Of a DNA stretch of 36,446 bases, positions 1 to 7,632 are shown in pieces (the first letter of the stretch is position 1; each line of letters begins with the position of its first letter). The stretch is from Aeromonas lacus. Its GTDB lineage: Bacteria > Pseudomonadota > Gammaproteobacteria > Enterobacterales > Aeromonadaceae. The translations under genes were made by a program, and so were the position numbers. The DNA lies in assembly GCF_000764665.1 (NCBI RefSeq), contig NZ_JRGM01000014.1, positions 1 to 36,446 of the forward strand. Reading direction: 5' to 3'. Under the pieces are notes generated by a model, which did no database searches, was not told the origin of the DNA, and saw nothing but the letters and a program-made list of their open reading frames with translations.

Positions 1-303
1 ATCACTAACACCGTCAATTTCTGTCAAGTCATAATAGAAGCGATTGTTTACTTCTTTCACACTATTAACTTTGAAAATTCCAATAAACAATGACTTGGTG
101 CTTTCCAGACCAAAGAAGGAAAAAATGTAATCACAATCTTTAAAAACATTCTTTGATTGTTCTGCTTGGTATTTTAGTAGTTCATCTCTGTCTTTTATTA
201 ATTCTCTGTATTCATGTCTATTGTCTTTATGTCTAACAAATTTAATTCTTTTTGGGTTGAAATTATTAGACTCTATTGATAATAAATTGAGAAAACTGAT
301 CAT
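1..303 (-). CDS. Partial CDS, N-terminal domain resembling GIY-YIG nuclease-associated proteins
   Basis: An uninterrupted frame of 101 codons runs from ATG at 303 off the left edge, so the C-terminus is missing. A GGAAGA Shine-Dalgarno lies just upstream of the ATG, and an earlier ATG at 314 stops after four codons. The protein begins MISFLNLLSIESNNFNPKRI and continues with VRHKD, a YQAEQ segment, and SFFGLESTKSLFIGIFKV. This arrangement (an R/K-F-V-R-H-x-D strand, then an 'eYQ.eQ..vF' helix, then 'SF.....slFiGif.v') matches, from memory, the N-terminal domain of bacterial proteins that end in a GIY-YIG nuclease domain. The nuclease part would lie outside the window, so that half is inference. 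Codon use is AT-rich (AAA, AAT, TTA, ATA), unlike the core genes, which suggests a transferred region. Confidence 0.6.
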   Translation of the reverse strand, partial: MISFLNLLSIESNNFNPKRIKFVRHKDNRHEYRELIKDRDELLKYQAEQSKNVFKDCDYIFSFFGLESTKSLFIGIFKVNSVKEVNNRFYYDLTEIDGVSD

Positions 304-447
304 GGTTCTTCCATTTAAACTTATATTTTCCAATGGAAATATATTGATATGGAAATCAGCTATAGAATGTTCTATCCACTTGTTTTAGCTGAGTAATATA
401 TCTACTTATAGTTACCCATCTGTTTGAAAAAAATGAGATAACTATGA

Positions 448-486
448 CAAAACTGCGCCAGCAACATTGCGATGTTTAACTGGCGC
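448..486 (-). terminator. Rho-independent terminator of the DUF1523/winged-helix operon
   Basis: On the minus strand, GCGCCAG (486-480) pairs with CTGGCGC (461-455). A second inner stem, AACAT/ATGTT, surrounds a TGCG-type loop, and the hairpin is followed by AGTTTTG. It begins 8 bases after the stop codon at 494. It also marks where the sequence changes from GC-rich core to AT-rich flank. Confidence 0.65.
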
Positions 487-493
487 ACGTTGA

Positions 494-790
494 TCAGGGG
501 TAGCTCAGTGTCTCCTTGATAAGAGGCAGCTGGGCCTTGATCCACGCTGGATTGATGGGGCCCCAGTCGCTGATGCGATAGTGCCCCTGCAGGTGACGAG
601 CCCCCTCGGTCTGCTCGAAGGCGCAGCTGATATCGAGTTCGGCCAGCGCCGTCAGGGTATCCTGCGCAGTGCGGCGCGGCATGCCGGTCGCCTCCATGAT
701 GGCGGGCACCGTATCCGTGCCCTGGCTTATCAGCCAGGCCACGTAGAGGCGGCGGTAGAAGCTGGTGCGGGTCTTGCTCGGCTCGCTCAT
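494..790 (-). CDS. Small winged-helix DNA-binding protein (HTH_43-like)
   Basis: A 98-residue protein beginning MSEPSKTRTSFYRRLYVAWL. The segment around residues 15-60, with IMEATGMPRRTAQDTL as a likely recognition-helix region, is typical of short winged-helix proteins of the HTH_43 type (PF09904), whose function is uncharacterised. The C-terminal half contains GHYRISDWGPINPAW, a likely wing and tail. The start at 790 is chosen because ATG overlaps the TGA of the upstream DUF1523 gene by four bases and GAGG sits about ten bases upstream. An ATG-less upstream extension in the same frame lies inside the neighbour and is not needed. The coupling suggests that both proteins are made together. 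It probably binds DNA, but no target can be inferred. Confidence is high that it is a gene and moderate for the family. Confidence 0.75.
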   Translation of the reverse strand: MSEPSKTRTSFYRRLYVAWLISQGTDTVPAIMEATGMPRRTAQDTLTALAELDISCAFEQTEGARHLQGHYRISDWGPINPAWIKAQLPLIKETLSYP

Positions 791-1317
791 AGCTCGTCCT
801 CGAGACGATCGAAGTAGCGCCATGTTGCGATGGCGGCTTTGCCCATCACCAGTGCCCAGAGGCCGAACCAGAACCAGCGGAAGAAGCTCCAGGTGGAGGC
901 GTCAGGCTCGGTGCTCTCAATCTTGGTGACGTTGGGGAACATGGAGAGCATGTTGATGCGCCAGCCGTAGGAGGTGATGATGGCGAGCCGTTTTTCAAAC
1001 TCCATCGACTTGGCTTTGGCCTGTACGTCGGCGGCGTTGAACTTGAAGTAGAAGGGCCAGCCCCACTCGGTATCCTCGTTGCGGAACACCCGGATCTTCT
1101 CGCCGGGGCGCTCGGTGTAGATGTAGTAGACATCGGTAGTGGGGCCGTCAGCCGGGTTCTTCTGGCTGATGGGGCCATCCTTGTCGGTGCGCTTCACCTC
1201 GACCCCGGTGATGGTGGCGATGGTGTGCTCCGGCAGGTAGTAGTCGAGCCAGGTGGCGGAAACGAGGGCAATGAGCCCCAGGGCGATAAAAGCGGGTTTC
1301 TTGAATCTCAGGCTCAT
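787..1317 (-). CDS. DUF1523 family membrane protein
   Basis: A 176-residue protein starting MSLRFKKPAFIALGLIALVS, with an N-terminal membrane segment (about residues 8-28) and a second one near the C-terminus (about 140-165, rich in W and F). Between them lies a probably periplasmic domain with DVYYIYTERPGEKIRVFRNE and EWGWPFYFKF. These blocks are characteristic of DUF1523 (PF07509), a family without known function. The ATG at 1317 is preceded by GAGAAG at a normal distance, whereas the longer in-frame extension upstream lacks such support. It is the first gene of a two-gene unit with the winged-helix gene (four-base overlap). The topology (both ends cytosolic, loop outside) is a prediction. 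Confidence 0.8.
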   Translation of the reverse strand: MSLRFKKPAFIALGLIALVSATWLDYYLPEHTIATITGVEVKRTDKDGPISQKNPADGPTTDVYYIYTERPGEKIRVFRNEDTEWGWPFYFKFNAADVQAKAKSMEFEKRLAIITSYGWRINMLSMFPNVTKIESTEPDASTWSFFRWFWFGLWALVMGKAAIATWRYFDRLEDEL

Positions 1318-1500
1318 GATCTTCTCACGTGAGGGGGAGTGACGTGCCTCTACCATACTCACATTTGCCCCCACAGCCCAGCCCCTTATGGCACCAACTG
1401 CCAAAAAATGGCGTTTAAAAAAGCTGCCTCCTGCACCACGCATCGTGGTTAAACCTGTCGTAATGCGTTGTTCGGACGGTTACCGGAGGAGGGGAAAAAC

Positions 1501-1563
1501 GTGTGGATTGATATCGTATGGAGGCACAAGGGGGAGTGCGCGAAGGGATATGTGGCCGAATAA
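1501..1563 (+). CDS. Possible 20-codon small ORF with strong ribosome-binding site
   Basis: GTG at 1501 opens a 20-codon frame ending in TAA at 1561-1563, encoding (V/M)WIDIVWRHKGECAKGYVAE. It is preceded by GGAGGAGGGG (1485-1494), an unusually strong Shine-Dalgarno with 6 bases to the GTG. It is followed at once by two hairpins, the second of which (1607-1632) is a good plus-strand terminator although no other plus-strand gene lies upstream. The peptide is too short to assign. It may be a real small protein, part of a small RNA, or chance. The start, stop and flanking signals are seen; expression is not shown. Confidence 0.35.
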   Translation: MWIDIVWRHKGECAKGYVAE

Positions 1564-1599
1564 ATAAAGCCCCTTGTTTATAAAATAAGGGGCTTTATT
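1561..1599 (-). terminator. Terminator downstream of the chemotaxis receptor gene
   Basis: A perfect 13-base inverted repeat, AATAAAGCCCCTT (1563-1575) and AAGGGGCTTTATT (1587-1599), has an 11-base AT-rich loop. Read on the minus strand it ends in TTTATTTATT. It lies about 50 bases past the receptor stop codon. The same palindrome could act in the plus direction for the small ORF at 1501. Confidence 0.65.
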
Positions 1600-1606
1600 G
1601 CTATCC

Positions 1607-1632
1607 AGAGGCCTGTGCAGGCCTCTTTTTAT
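1607..1632 (+). terminator. Plus-strand rho-independent terminator
   Basis: AGAGGCCT (1607-1614), a GTGC loop, and AGGCCTCT (1619-1626) form a perfect 8-bp stem running into TTTTT. The T-run is on the plus strand only, which implies a plus-strand transcript ending here. The only candidate source is the region of the small ORF at 1501-1563. Confidence 0.6.
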
Positions 1633-1647
1633 CTTTCAGGCTGCGTG

Positions 1648-3270
1648 TCAGAGCTGGAAGTGAGAGAGCTGCTTGCGCTGCTGCTCGGCCAACTCCGAAA
1701 GTTCATGGCTGGCGCTGGCGCTCTGGCTGATGCCGGCGGAGCTCTGGCTCACGATTTCGTGGATGTTGGTGATGTTGCGGTTGATGTCGGCAGTGACGCA
1801 GGACTGCTCCTCGGCGGCGGTGGCGACCTGGGCGTTGGCATCGTTGATCTGGCGCACCGCCCCGGTGATACCGCTCAGCAGATCCTGTACCTGCGCGGAG
1901 AGGCGCTGGTTGTTTTCGAGGATCTCCAGCGTCTCCTGAACCCCCTGATTGGCGGACTGGGACTGGCTCTGCAGCTGCTCGATGATGGCCTGGATCTCCT
2001 TGGTGGAGGCCTGGGTTCGGGCCGCCAGCATCCGCACCTCGTCGGCGACGACGGCAAAGCCGCGCCCGGTTTCGCCGGCACGGGCCGCCTCGATGGCCGC
2101 GTTGAGGGCCAGCAGGTTGGTCTGCTCGGAGATCCCCTGAATCACCTCAATCACCTTGCCGATCTGCTCGGACTGGGTCTTGAGGCGGGCGACGATGGCT
2201 GCGGCATCTTCCAGACTGCCTGCCATCCGGCTGTTGGCGGCAATGCTCTCGCCAAACAGGGCGAGCCCCTGCTCAACCCGGCTGTTGGCATCGCGCGCCA
2301 GCTCGTCGGCCACGGCGGCGTTGTGGTTGACGTTGTCGGCGGTGCTGGAGAGCTCGGTCACCGCGGAGGCAACCTGTTCAATCTCGCCGCGCTGCTGCTG
2401 GGCGTTGGCTTCAGCCTGGGTCATCACCGCGGCCAGCTCGGTGGCGGCGGAGGCGACGTTGTTGCTGATGCCGGTCAGGGTTTCGATGGTGCTGCCAAGC
2501 TGCCCCAGAGTGAGGTTGATATCCTTGGCCAGTTGGGCCAGCTCATTGTCTCCCTCGACCTTGGCGCGGACGTTGAAGCGACCCTGCGCGACGGCGTGCA
2601 TCACACTCTGCAGCTGGCCGATGGGGCTGACGATGCGGCCGGAGAGCCACCAGCCACACAGCAGTGCAGCCAGCAGGGCGACGGCCGTGAGCAGCAGGGT
2701 GCGCAGCAGGGTGGCATGGTAGTGGGCCTGCTCCAGCGCCAGCTCGCTCTGGGTCAGCTGGTTGATGTGGGCCGACATGGTGTCGATCTCTTTGATGAGC
2801 TGTTCGCCCAGCTCGCGGAACTGGAGGCGGGCGGCCTCATACGCCGCGGCATCGCCACCTCCCTGATGCTTTTGGGTCAGCAGTGGCAGCATGTTGTTGC
2901 GGGTGTGGCCAAGGTAGGCCTGCAGGGCTGCCGCCACCTGACGGTTATCCTGTTCGGCGCCCGGGATCACCAGACGGGCGAGGATGGTGGTGATCTCCTG
3001 CTCGGCGCTGTTGAGGTTGGCGGGCAGGGCGGCAAACTGGGCCGCGTCGTAGAGGCCGTAGATGGCGCTGGTGCGCAGCCGGTAGGTGGCGTGGATCAGC
3101 TTGGCAATATCGTCCTTGTTGCGTACCACGCTCTGGGTCGTCTCATCTATGTCACTAATGGCTTCGTCCAGACCCTGTTTGCTGATGACAATCATCACCA
3201 TCATCAGCAGACTGGCCAGCAGCAGCGGTATCAGCACCTGAATTCTTATTGATAGATTATTCAATGACAT
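1648..3270 (-). CDS. Methyl-accepting chemotaxis protein
   Basis: A 540-residue transmembrane receptor. TM1 is at about 8-29, a periplasmic helical sensing domain (four-helix-bundle type by length and composition) at about 30-187, TM2 at about 188-209, a HAMP domain at about 210-262, and a long coiled-coil signalling domain to the end. The highly conserved hairpin tip is visible at about 370-430, including [20 protein letters not shown] and [10 protein letters not shown], the site that contacts CheA and CheW. There is no C-terminal CheR-binding pentapeptide. The ligand cannot be read from the sequence. The gene stands alone between divergent neighbours, not in a che operon. ATG at 3270 begins [20 protein letters not shown]; no clear Shine-Dalgarno is seen upstream of it. 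Confidence 0.95.
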   Translation of the reverse strand: MSLNNLSIRIQVLIPLLLASLLMMVMIVISKQGLDEAISDIDETTQSVVRNKDDIAKLIHATYRLRTSAIYGLYDAAQFAALPANLNSAEQEITTILARLVIPGAEQDNRQVAAALQAYLGHTRNNMLPLLTQKHQGGGDAAAYEAARLQFRELGEQLIKEIDTMSAHINQLTQSELALEQAHYHATLLRTLLLTAVALLAALLCGWWLSGRIVSPIGQLQSVMHAVAQGRFNVRAKVEGDNELAQLAKDINLTLGQLGSTIETLTGISNNVASAATELAAVMTQAEANAQQQRGEIEQVASAVTELSSTADNVNHNAAVADELARDANSRVEQGLALFGESIAANSRMAGSLEDAAAIVARLKTQSEQIGKVIEVIQGISEQTNLLALNAAIEAARAGETGRGFAVVADEVRMLAARTQASTKEIQAIIEQLQSQSQSANQGVQETLEILENNQRLSAQVQDLLSGITGAVRQINDANAQVATAAEEQSCVTADINRNITNIHEIVSQSSAGISQSASASHELSELAEQQRKQLSHFQL

Positions 3271-3303
3271 ATGAGACGTAACCCCGAAAATGAAGGAGGC
3301 GCT

Positions 3304-3333
3304 ATCTTACACAGCCGCGTCAGGGGGTGTCAC
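3304..3333 (-). promoter_or_regulatory. Candidate sigma70 promoter of the chemotaxis receptor
   Basis: On the minus strand, GTGACA (3333-3328) and TAAGAT (3309-3304) are separated by 18 bases, about 35 bases upstream of the receptor start. The match is 5/6 and 4/6 to consensus. No sigma28-type motif was recognised. Confidence 0.35.
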
Positions 3334-3489
3334 AGCCTTTTCGTGCTGAAATACGCTGAAAGCAAAGGTTTTTTCTTGTCTCAAAAGCGCGGGATGGGCA
3401 AGATGACAGGCTTGCTCAAATAACATTCCGGCGCTGTTTACGGCTGCCTGATCCTCGTTTGCTACCCTGTTTTGCCACGGAGGTTTGTT

Positions 3490-4122
3490 GTGTCCAGCTG
3501 GATTGATCCGGCCATTCTGGCGCTTTTTATCCCCACTTTCTTTTTTGTCTCCGTCACCCCCGGCATGTGCATGACCCTGGCGATGACGCTGGGGATGAGT
3601 CTTGGCGTGCGCCGTACCCTGCACATGATGTGGGGGGAGCTGATCGGGGTCGGGCTGGTGTCGGTGCTCTCGGTGATCGGGGTGGCGGCCATCATGCTCA
3701 ACTACCCGGCCATCTTTGCCGCCTTCAAATATGTGGGCGGCGCCTATCTCATCTGGCTCGGCATCCAGATGTGGCAGGCCAAGGGGAAGATGGCCATTCC
3801 GGCTGATCTCGCGGCCGGGCAGCAGAGCAGCCCCATGGGACTGGCGCTGCAAGGCTTTGTCACCGCCATCGCCAACCCCAAGGGGTGGGCCTTCATGATC
3901 TCCCTGCTCCCCCCCTTTATCTCGGCCAGCCGACCGATGGCACCGCAGATCACCGCGCTGGTGGCGCTGATCCTGCTTATCGAGTTCTCCTGCCTGCTGC
4001 TCTACGCCAGCGGCGGCCGCACCCTGCGCCACTTCCTCGCCAAGAGCGGCAACGTCACCCTGATGAACCGCATCGCCGGTACCCTGATGCTGGGAGTGGG
4101 GGTCTGGCTGGCGCTGGGTTGA
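3490..4122 (+). CDS. LysE/RhtB family amino-acid exporter
   Basis: A 210-residue, very hydrophobic protein with about six predicted membrane helices. The N-terminal segment FIPTFFFVSVTPGMCMTLAM corresponds to the family's first helix with its T-P-G motif. Other family marks are KYVGGAYLIWLGIQMW and an ANPKGWAFM stretch (about residues 130-138). Members pump amino acids such as homoserine, threonine or leucine out of the cell; the substrate here cannot be inferred. The start is taken as GTG at 3490 because GGAGG (3479-3483) lies six bases upstream; a TTG further upstream at 3472 would sit before that Shine-Dalgarno. It is a single gene followed by a good terminator. Confidence 0.85.
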   Translation: MSSWIDPAILALFIPTFFFVSVTPGMCMTLAMTLGMSLGVRRTLHMMWGELIGVGLVSVLSVIGVAAIMLNYPAIFAAFKYVGGAYLIWLGIQMWQAKGKMAIPADLAAGQQSSPMGLALQGFVTAIANPKGWAFMISLLPPFISASRPMAPQITALVALILLIEFSCLLLYASGGRTLRHFLAKSGNVTLMNRIAGTLMLGVGVWLALG

Positions 4123-4155
4123 TGCCATCGCTTGCCAGCCGACCTGACCCTGCCG

Positions 4156-4182
4156 AAAAGCCCCGCCCAGCGGGGCTTTTTC
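4156..4182 (+). terminator. Terminator of the LysE-family gene
   Basis: AAAAGCCCCGC (4156-4166) and GCGGGGCTTTT (4170-4180) form an 11-bp stem with a three-base loop followed by T residues, 33 bases after the stop codon. Confidence 0.85.
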
Positions 4183-4374
4183 GTGATGCCTCTGGGAACG
4201 AGGAGTTGTCATGAACGTGGTCGCCTGGGCGGGATGGGGAGGCTGGCCACATTTGCTTACATTTATCCGGTTTACAAGTGGCTGCAGTATCGTCAGTTTC
4301 GAATGGCGTTTTTTTGCGGCCGTGGGAGGGCACAAACGGTCCATTTTTAACATTCTGAGCAAGGAGAATTAAGG

Positions 4375-5163
4375 ATGATGAGGCTAACCAGTATCGCATT
4401 GCTCCTGTTTGCCGGCGCGGCGGTCGCCGGCAAAGAGAGGAACCTCGATTTTTACAACATCAAGGAGCCGCAGCTTCTCGAGTTGTTTGCCCGGCAGCAG
4501 GGATCGCCGGGGCAGTCGATCAGGGATTTTTCCGGGCTCTTTCTGGGCAATCCCTACGTCGCAAACCGGCTGGTCGGCTCGAGCGATACCCAGGAGCAGC
4601 TGGTGGTGGATTTTGGTGGGCTCGATTGTTTCACCTATCTGGATTACGTCGAGTCACTGCGTCGCGCAACGAGTGTGCATCACTTCATCGAGAACGTGAT
4701 GCACACTCGTTACGTGAACGGTGAGGTCAACTATTTGACCAGAAAGCACTTCTTCTCCGACTGGGTGCATGGTGACAACCGGGTGAGTGACGTGACCCAT
4801 CTGGTGGGCGGCGCTGTGGTGACCACGGCCAAGCAGCTCAACCAGAAGGCGGACGGCGGCCACTACATTCCGGGGTTGGGAGTGACGGCGCGGGACATCA
4901 CTTACATTCCGTCCGCCAGCATCGACGAGAACACCCTGAGCCTGCTGGAAGATGGCGACTACATCGGCATCTATACCGATCTTGCCGGGCTCGACGTGAC
5001 CCACACCGGCATCTTCATCCGTGGCGAGAGCGGCCCCGTGCTGCGCAATGCCTCCTCCCTCTCGAGCAACATGCAGGTGGTGGACTCCCCTTTCCTGGAG
5101 TACGTGCAGAACAAGCCGGGGATCCTGGTCTACCGGGCCCAGGCCGAGGGTTCGAGCTCCTAG
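4375..5163 (+). CDS. DUF1460 N-acetylmuramoyl-L-alanine amidase-like protein, secreted
   Basis: A 262-residue protein with a signal peptide (MMRLTSIALLLFAGAAVA, likely cut after residue 18). The mature part contains VDFGGLDCFTYLDYVESL with a probable catalytic Cys85, and later DVTHTGIFIR with a probable catalytic His210. This Cys/His pair is typical of DUF1460 (PF07313), NlpC/P60-like fold proteins for which N-acetylmuramoyl-L-alanine amidase activity has been reported in related members. A role in the periplasm on peptidoglycan or muropeptides is therefore inferred, not proven. AAGGAG (4361-4366) precedes ATG at 4375; ATG at 4378 is an equally close alternative. The gene is followed by a terminator shared with the convergent antiporter gene. 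Confidence 0.85.
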   Translation: MMRLTSIALLLFAGAAVAGKERNLDFYNIKEPQLLELFARQQGSPGQSIRDFSGLFLGNPYVANRLVGSSDTQEQLVVDFGGLDCFTYLDYVESLRRATSVHHFIENVMHTRYVNGEVNYLTRKHFFSDWVHGDNRVSDVTHLVGGAVVTTAKQLNQKADGGHYIPGLGVTARDITYIPSASIDENTLSLLEDGDYIGIYTDLAGLDVTHTGIFIRGESGPVLRNASSLSSNMQVVDSPFLEYVQNKPGILVYRAQAEGSSS

Positions 5164-5197
5164 GGCGGGCCCTGGCGCGCTGGGTGCCGCATAAAAG

Positions 5198-5228
5198 AAA
5201 AGCCCCGAGGCGATGCCCGGGGCTTTTT
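5198..5228. terminator. Bidirectional terminator between convergent genes
   Basis: AAAAGCCCCG (5198-5207) and CGGGGCTTTT (5218-5227) with T-runs on both strands separate the DUF1460 gene (+, ends 5163) from the antiporter gene (-, ends 5247). Confidence 0.8.
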
Positions 5229-5246
5229 CGTTGGCGGCGCATCCCC

Positions 5247-6455
5247 TCAATGGGGCTTGAAGCGCTCGACCCAGGGGTTGGCGGTGAGGCCGTGCAGGAT
5301 GACGCTCAGGATGATGGTGCAGAGCACGGTGGCGATGATGGGGCGCTGGCCGATAAGGGCGGGCTCGTTTTGCAGCACCATCACCGCAAAGACGATGCTG
5401 GCAAGGCCCCGCGGCCCGAACCAGCCGATAAAGAGCTTGAGCTCGGGCTTGAGGCCGGTGCCGATCAGGCTCAGCCAGACCGGTACCATCCGCAGCAGGG
5501 TCAGGCTGGCGGCGGCATAGAGCCAGAACTGCCAGTGCAGCAGCTCCGGCAGGATGGGCATCAGGGTCGCGCCAAACACCATCCAGATCACCACCGAGAG
5601 CAGATCGCCATACCCCTCGCAGCTATCCATGTAGGCGTGCTTGTGCTCGCCAAGGCGGTGACCCATCAGCAGACCACCGACGAAGGCGGCGATAAAGCCG
5701 CTGCCACCGAGAGTCTGGGCCAGCGCAAAGCAGAGCAGGGCCAGCCCCGGCATGGTGAGCTGACGCCAGAGCGGCAGTTGCCAGCCGTTGAGATAGGAGA
5801 CTTTCAGCAGCCGGACGGTGAGGGCGGTCAGCACGAAGGCGACCAGCAGACCGATACCGATCTCCTCCAGCAGCAGGGTGATGGCCAGCGCTGTTGTGCC
5901 GGTGTGCTCCTCGGTGGGGGCGATAAGAGCGAGCAGCAGAAGCAGCACAGGCACGCAGATGCCGTCGTTGAGGCCACTCTCCTGATTGAGCCCTTCGCGC
6001 AGTGGCGCCGGTACAGCCGGGTTGCTCACCACCGCCTTGCCGAGCGCTGCATCGGTGGGGGCGAGAATGGTGGAGAGGATGGCCATCTCCAGCAGTGGCA
6101 GGTCGGGGAAGAGCCAGTGACCAAACAGGGCGCCACAGAGCAGAGTGAGGGGCAGGCCGATCAGCAGCAGCCGGATGGGGAGCTGGCGGTTGGCCAGCAG
6201 CACCTGCCAGTTGGTGTTGGCGGCATCGTTGAACAGCACGATAACCAAGGTCAGTTCTGCCAGCAGCTTGATGCCGGCGCTGTCGATGGAGAGGGAGAGC
6301 AGCTCCAACCCTCCCGGCCCCAGCAGCCAGCCGTTCAGCAGAAAGAGCAGGGGGCCGTTGACCAGTTTTGACTCAAAGCGCCCCGCGATCAGGCTGTAGA
6401 GCAGCAAAAAGGCGGCGATCACCGCCAGATTCTGGTAAAGCAGGTGTGCATCCAT
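5247..6455 (-). CDS. CPA1-type cation:proton antiporter (NhaP-like)
   Basis: A 402-residue integral membrane protein with about 12 predicted helices. The CPA1 ion-site motifs are present: LAPTDAALGK with Thr134-Asp135, and NQESGLNDGI with Asn163-Asp164. A later GWFGPRGLAS motif is typical of Na+/H+ or K+/H+ exchangers. There is no cytosolic regulatory tail, so it is shorter than NhaP2 encoded 1.2 kb away. Its role is exchange of Na+ or K+ for protons across the inner membrane; ion preference cannot be read from the sequence. ATG at 6455 has AAGGAGG seven bases upstream. The gene lies 29 bases after the GH84-type gene on the same strand and may be co-transcribed with it. Confidence 0.9.
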   Translation of the reverse strand: MDAHLLYQNLAVIAAFLLLYSLIAGRFESKLVNGPLLFLLNGWLLGPGGLELLSLSIDSAGIKLLAELTLVIVLFNDAANTNWQVLLANRQLPIRLLLIGLPLTLLCGALFGHWLFPDLPLLEMAILSTILAPTDAALGKAVVSNPAVPAPLREGLNQESGLNDGICVPVLLLLLALIAPTEEHTGTTALAITLLLEEIGIGLLVAFVLTALTVRLLKVSYLNGWQLPLWRQLTMPGLALLCFALAQTLGGSGFIAAFVGGLLMGHRLGEHKHAYMDSCEGYGDLLSVVIWMVFGATLMPILPELLHWQFWLYAAASLTLLRMVPVWLSLIGTGLKPELKLFIGWFGPRGLASIVFAVMVLQNEPALIGQRPIIATVLCTIILSVILHGLTANPWVERFKPH

Positions 6456-6484
6456 ACAACCTCCTTCCAGCCCCGCGGGGTGGT

Positions 6485-7588
6485 TTAATCGGTCAGGCAG
6501 TCCGGGTCAAACACATACTCGCCGTCCAGCCAGCGCACGATTTCATCGACGCATGTCTGGTCGCGAAACGGCAGGTAGCGCGCCTTGAGGGCGGCAATCT
6601 GCTCGGGAGTAAGCTGGGCCAGCCCCAGATCCTGAAACAGCGGCAGATCGGCCTGGATCATTGCCGAGATCTGCGGGCCGCAGGTGGCGTTGAGGGAGGC
6701 GTGCAGCGCCTTGCCGGGATCATACTGCTTACCGAGCTTGTAGCTCATCGGCAGGGTGGCGAGCGGCAGGGCGGAGAGCGCTGCCTGCTTCATCGGGTTG
6801 ACCGCGTGGCCTGATACCAGCTCTGCCAGCTCGGCGGGGCGGTTTTCGAAGGCACGCAGATAGAGATAGCTGCTCGCCTTGCTGCCATCGTTGACCGGGT
6901 AGTTGTCCCACAGGAAGGGCTTGCGGCCGAGCAGTTCGGTCACCTGCTTGAGGTGGCTGGCCGGATACTCGGTCGAGCAGACCTTGGGGCCGGTCCAGAA
7001 GATTTCGAAGCGGCGGTCGAGCTGCTCGCCAATCTCCTCCAGATAGCGGGGGGGCATGGCGCCGAACACCTTCTCCAGCACCGGATCGGTCGAGTAGTAG
7101 CTGGGGCAGAAGATGAGGCGTGTCGCCTTGCTGTGGGCCGCAATATCGTGGGCGATGGTGAGCTGGTGCCGGGCCAGATCCGGGGTATCCCCCTTCATGT
7201 CGTCAAACAGCACCGCCAGAATGTCGGGTTGCAGCACTTCATCGATAAGGCGCACCTTTTCGAGCAGCGCCGGGCGCTTGCGCTCATAGTCGTGATGCGC
7301 CCCCATGGGGCTCAAGCCCACCCCGAAGGCGAGCCCGTTGGCGCGGCACTGGCGTGCCAGTTCGGCGAGATCCGCCAGCTGCTGCTCGGGCCAGGGGAGG
7401 GCCCAGTGCTTGCGCAGATAGCCATCCTCTTTCGGGGCGTAGATATAGAAGCCGTAGCCGTGGCGCGGCAGCCACTGGGCGTAGCGGGCACGGGCCTGCC
7501 AGCTCCATCCCTTGCCAAAAAAGCCCTCGATCACCCCCAGATTGGCAGAGGGGGGCAGCAGACCGGACTGCAAACTCTGATATGGCAT
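6485..7588 (-). CDS. GH84-type beta-N-acetylglucosaminidase (NAGidase domain)
   Basis: A 367-residue protein consisting almost only of the catalytic barrel. It opens with NLGVIEGFFGKGWSW, the first-strand signature of family GH84 (PF07555, O-GlcNAcase/NagJ/hyaluronidase family). VLFDDMKGD places the paired catalytic aspartates at 129 and 130, and FLWDNYPVNDG is the downstream substrate-binding Asp/Asn segment. No signal peptide is seen, so a cytosolic enzyme acting on GlcNAc-containing glycans or glycosides is inferred. The extra domains common in secreted GH84 toxins are absent. AGGGAGAG lies upstream of ATG at 7588. It sits between two antiporter genes on the same strand, with 44 bases to nhaP2, which may indicate a shared transcript. 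Confidence 0.88.
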   Translation of the reverse strand: MPYQSLQSGLLPPSANLGVIEGFFGKGWSWQARARYAQWLPRHGYGFYIYAPKEDGYLRKHWALPWPEQQLADLAELARQCRANGLAFGVGLSPMGAHHDYERKRPALLEKVRLIDEVLQPDILAVLFDDMKGDTPDLARHQLTIAHDIAAHSKATRLIFCPSYYSTDPVLEKVFGAMPPRYLEEIGEQLDRRFEIFWTGPKVCSTEYPASHLKQVTELLGRKPFLWDNYPVNDGSKASSYLYLRAFENRPAELAELVSGHAVNPMKQAALSALPLATLPMSYKLGKQYDPGKALHASLNATCGPQISAMIQADLPLFQDLGLAQLTPEQIAALKARYLPFRDQTCVDEIVRWLDGEYVFDPDCLTD

Positions 7589-7632
7589 AACTCTCTCCCT
7601 TCTTGCTGGGGGACTTGATACGGGCCGGTCGG

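Noticed and set aside
304..447. Possible attachment site or insertion-sequence end in the left AT-rich gap
   Set aside because: I found only short palindromes and no direct repeats, integrase or tRNA-gene remnant within the window to support an attachment site.
1615..3252. A 545-codon plus-strand frame across the chemotaxis receptor
   Set aside because: It is a shadow of the receptor gene: glycine/leucine/valine-rich low-complexity product, no start signal, and the terminator at 1607-1632 precedes it.
3307..4362. A 351-codon minus-strand frame over the LysE-family gene
   Set aside because: It crosses the LysE terminator and has shadow-type composition; the plus-strand frame has membrane helices and a clear Shine-Dalgarno.
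5184..6371. A 395-codon plus-strand frame over the CPA1 antiporter
   Set aside because: It is a Gln/Gly/Glu-rich shadow that would start inside a terminator hairpin; the minus-strand antiporter motifs are intact.
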